From the NCBI RefSeq assembly GCF_004027225.2, contig NC_044289.2:9527761-9591760 (forward strand): 64,000 nt of DNA. The letters run 5' to 3'. The notes under the pieces were generated by a model that saw only the letters and a list, made by a program, of their open reading frames with translations, made no database searches and was not told the origin of the DNA. This DNA is from Strigops habroptila. Taxonomy: Eukaryota; Chordata; Aves; Psittaciformes; Psittacidae. A program made the position numbers and the translations under genes. Below, piece by piece: positions 61,501 to 64,000 of this stretch. Each line of letters opens with the position of its first letter. Position 1 is the first letter of the stretch.

Positions 61501-62115
61501 CCCCTAGAAAAACAAGATATATTTGTAATAAGCATGTGATTTCTTTGAAACTTTGGTTTGCAAAAGGAAATGGAAAGGCTCTGGGACTCTGAGCTGCTTG
61601 TATCTCTACTTACAAAAACTTCTTCTCAATTTGAAGCTATTATTAAAATAACATTAAAAAATACTGCTAAAAATCCATCTTCTAAACCTAAAAATAGACC
61701 AGAGGAACATAGGAGTCAGAGATCTCTATCTGGTTGTCAGTCTTGTGGCAAATCTTCGCAGGAGCCTGCAGGCTGGGAGAGAGAGATTTACTGTATGTTT
61801 TATCCAATATGGCAGGAAAGGTGACTTCTGACTGCATTCTGGCCTCCACTAGGAATTCTTCTCTTAAAGGCATGTATCACTGACATACAGATGGCTAAAA
61901 GAAAATTCATGTCTCTGCTGCTCCCATCAGAATCACCATTTCAGGCAAATATATTTTTAAGCTGTTAATATTAGGTATTAAGAGCAGGTAGCACCTACCA
62001 CACATGAAAGCAACAGTTCTCAGTGTCTGCTGCATTAAAATCTGTGTAACCGGGGACAAGTTATGGTGCGTATAGTGAGACATCACGATGCCAGAGAAGA
62101 GGATTGCCATGATAC
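55424..62115 (-). CDS. SLC9A8: SLC9A8, Na+/H+ exchanger NHE8 (last six coding exons; 5' part outside window)
   Basis: Minus-strand exons 61999-62115, 60441-60523, 58660-58771, 58006-58226, 56813-56959 and 55424-55531 join without a frame break. They give the last 261 residues of a family of about 580. The first encodes IMAILFSGIVMSHYTHHNLS, followed by membrane helices. The NHE core motif WFSGLRGAIPYALSLHL spans the 58660/58226 junction. The cytoplasmic tail ends in SGSEDDEQELL. NHE8 exchanges Na+ for H+ in the Golgi, endosomes and apical membranes. Exon phases match throughout and the last codon is followed by TAG at 55426. The N-terminal half of the transporter lies right of the window. The gene converges on the opsin. 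Confidence 0.97.
55532..56812 (-). other. SLC9A8 last intron
   Basis: GTAAGT to TGCCTTAG. No gene or named repeat seen. Confidence 0.85.
56813..56959 (-). CDS. SLC9A8: SLC9A8 exon
   Basis: Acceptor CTTTCCAG, donor GTAAGT. Exactly 49 codons, from GNTIESEHLSELTEEEYEA to NPFFTRRLTQE. Confidence 0.96.
56960..58005 (-). other. SLC9A8 intron
   Basis: GTTTGT to CTTTCCAG. Nothing recognised inside. Confidence 0.85.
58006..58226 (-). CDS. SLC9A8: SLC9A8 exon
   Basis: Acceptor CTGATAAG, donor GTTTGT after ATG. Encodes LRGAIPYALSLHLGLEP, EKRQLIGTTTIIIVLFTILL and the start of the cytoplasmic tail (NKKDINLSKTEKM). Confidence 0.96.
58227..58659 (-). other. SLC9A8 intron
   Basis: GTAAGT to CTGATAAG. Nothing recognised inside. 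Confidence 0.85.
58660..58771 (-). CDS. SLC9A8: SLC9A8 exon
   Basis: Acceptor GTTTTTCAG, donor GTAAGT. Encodes VLVLFGRAVNIFPLSYLL to MFIMWFSG, with phase 1 at its 3' end. Confidence 0.96.
58772..60440 (-). other. SLC9A8 intron
   Basis: GTAGGT to GTTTTTCAG. AT-rich; no gene or named repeat recognised. Confidence 0.85.
60441..60523 (-). CDS. SLC9A8: SLC9A8 exon
   Basis: Acceptor TTTTTCAG, donor GTAGGT. Encodes ETCVFAFLGLSIFSFPHK to SFVIWCI, a membrane segment. Confidence 0.96.
60524..61998 (-). other. SLC9A8 intron
   Basis: GTAGGT to TTTTTCAG. AT-rich, with a short GT microsatellite near 60710-60724. Confidence 0.85.
60710..60724. repeat. (GT)n microsatellite
   Basis: About seven GT units in an SLC9A8 intron. 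Confidence 0.85.
61999..62115 (-). CDS. SLC9A8: SLC9A8 exon (first in window)
   Basis: Acceptor TTATCTATAG ends at 62116; donor GTAGGT begins at 61998. Encodes GIMAILFSGIVMSHYTHH to RTVAFMC, plus one base of the next Glu. Confidence 0.96.
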
Positions 62116-64000
62116 CTATAGATAAAAATGTGGCAGTTAACAGAAGAAGAACAGCTTGTACTCTGCAAATATTTGTGTTTTTAGCTCTTACTAACACAAA
62201 AGCTTATGAAGCAATAAGTGAGGTTTCTATTACTGTTGTTATTCATTACCGGTCTCATTCCACTGATTATATTAAATATCAGGAGGTCAAATATAGGTCA
62301 CTTGCAAGCTAGAATAAATCCCCATTATGTCACGTTTTCCCATAAAATTGAGGAACTAAAAAGCTACTTCTTGAGTATTTTTTCCTGCTTTTCACTCTCC
62401 TAACAGGAAGAGAGACATCAAAAGAGAATAAAACCAATTTGAGAACAGCGGGGCTAGAGAACTGTATGAGTCAGTTCTCGCAAAAAGCGTGTCCCTCTTT
62501 CCTACCTGCTCATCAGCCAGCCCCAATCACTCCACCAGAAGTAGAATGAGACCATGTGAATCCACTCCCGTACGGTGCACCACATTTGATACCATAGAAA
62601 ATTGGGAATGAATAACACACACAGGTGTACCTCCAATTTTCTACCAATCTGAGAATCAGAAAAGCTATTGAGGCTTGAGAATTCAGGGCAAAAATTACCT
62701 CTGTAAGAATCACAGAATCATTTACGTTGGAAAAGGCCTTTAAGATCACTGAGTCCAACCATAAGGAAAGTAAAGTGTGTTATGTAGGGTCTGCAAGGAA
62801 TGCTACCTGCCACAGAATGTCCTTTGCCTCCAGCAGAAAGGGTCACCAAACCATCTGCTTATGTTACTACAGAGATTAGTCTCAGGTATCAACAATGGGG
62901 AAAGCCACCAAATTAGAGTTCAGTTGCCCTAATGGCATGCAAAGCATGGGGAGAGGTGTAGCAACTGATATCACAGGCCAGAACAGCTACCTCAGATTTC
63001 ACTGTATTTCACAAATCTTTGTGCTAGGTATTTTTTCCATCTCCCTTGCTCCTCTGCTCTTGGTTATTTATAGGAAGAATCTGAATATCAACCTCTTTTG
63101 CTAACAGCTCAAGATGTATCATAGACACTGTCAGTTTTTCACTGTTCATAGGGAGCTGGGTATCTTAAAAGGAAGTTCTAAACATTTCCATGCTTCCTGC
63201 ATAGAATTACACTTGCGAAGGATGCCATTTGGGATAATGGTTAGGGTTGTGAAAAAAATTAGCAGCCCCCTTGAAGAACAACTACAGTATTCCTTGTGAG
63301 GAAATAACAAACCAAAATTGACAATATAACCCAGCAGAAATCAACTGCAGTGCAGCTCTCGGGAGGACAGGATGACGTGAGATGCCTGCTTTGCCCAAAA
63401 CAAGGGAAGTTTAATAGACTAGAAGTGTTTGGCTGGAGCTGTGTGCCCAGGAATGGCACAAATAAACACAACTGGAAGGATTAGAATAGCTGAGGTACAG
63501 TCAAAAGAATCCTTTGTCTGAAACACAGAGGTGACCTGCCTAAGGTCATTCAAAGTTTAGATTTCTTGAGAAGTCATTCTTGAAGGCGCTTGAGAAATGA
63601 GAGAGGTTGTCTTTATAAATAAAATTACACAGAATCTTTGTCATCCTGAGAGTAAATAACTAGGAATCTTACTGTAAATTCTTTTTCATTGTACACCAAC
63701 ATGCAGATGTGTTGGTTATATAATGCAATGGCCCTGCAATTCTGTAATATTTAGTATAATTTTATATTAATAGGCAGTATAAATTAGAAATAGAACAGAC
63801 CACATGCTGAGACCCTTTCTCACAAGGCAAAACTTGTTTTTAAACAGCAATGCAAATATTTTAACATATCAAACTGCTTGTTTAGGTTTCCTATAATTTC
63901 ATTGCCCTGCGTAAGTGTTGGCTTATACACACATTCGGATTGTATAGTGGGCAGAATGGAATGTTTGCGTTAGGATTATACATCTTGATTGTGTAACTAC
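62116..64000 (-). other. SLC9A8 intron running off the right edge
   Basis: Upstream of the acceptor at 62116. I looked for the preceding conserved block (FAYLPYGL-EGISLS) on the minus strand and did not find it. Contains one CR1 remnant. Confidence 0.75.
62704..62764 (-). mobile_element. CR1 LINE 3' tail, antisense
   Basis: AGAATCACAGAATCATTTAC, then GTTGGAAAAGGCCTTTAAGA and GAGTCCAACC: the reverse complement of the avian CR1 3' end, with two degenerate 8-bp units. Confidence 0.85.

Noticed and set aside
1-64000. CRISPR arrays, operons, prokaryotic mobile elements, tRNA or rRNA genes
   Set aside because: None seen. The DNA is vertebrate nuclear sequence with spliced genes and CR1 LINEs.

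Overview
The window is nuclear DNA from a bird. Every recognisable gene is vertebrate, spliced with GT-AG introns. The interspersed repeats I can name are avian-type CR1 LINE tails. The gene order RNF114(-), SPATA2(+), SLC9A8(-) is the mirror image of the mammalian order (human 20q13). I cannot name the species.

Layout. 1-3296: the first four coding exons of RNF114 on the minus strand, an E3 ubiquitin ligase; its last exons lie off the left edge. About 2880-3900: a CpG-rich head-to-head promoter shared by RNF114 and SPATA2. 6499-12440: SPATA2 on the plus strand, complete in two coding exons (522 residues) with a 3' UTR of up to 2.5 kb. 12441-41774: about 29 kb with no recognisable protein gene, broken by one isolated CpG island (33.40-33.77 kb) that ends in a strong plus-strand splice donor. 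41775-47871: a complete five-exon neuropsin-family opsin on the plus strand (420 residues), best matching the OPN5L1 type. 47872-54000: intergenic sequence between convergent genes. 54035-62115 and off the right edge: the last six coding exons of SLC9A8 (Na+/H+ exchanger NHE8) on the minus strand, with its 3' UTR.

The opsin is the most interesting item. It lies in the SPATA2-SLC9A8 interval, where to my knowledge mammals have no protein gene. It keeps the retinal-binding lysine (K280) but has Val-Cys-Cys in place of the usual E/D-R-Y triplet. It also has a second cysteine (C170) next to the conserved extracellular-loop cysteine. That is the feature reported for OPN5L1, an opsin active in the dark and switched off by light.

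The flanking genes do not form a pathway with the opsin. RNF114 and SPATA2 both act in ubiquitin and NF-kB/TNF signalling and share a promoter. SLC9A8 is an endomembrane and apical cation/proton exchanger.
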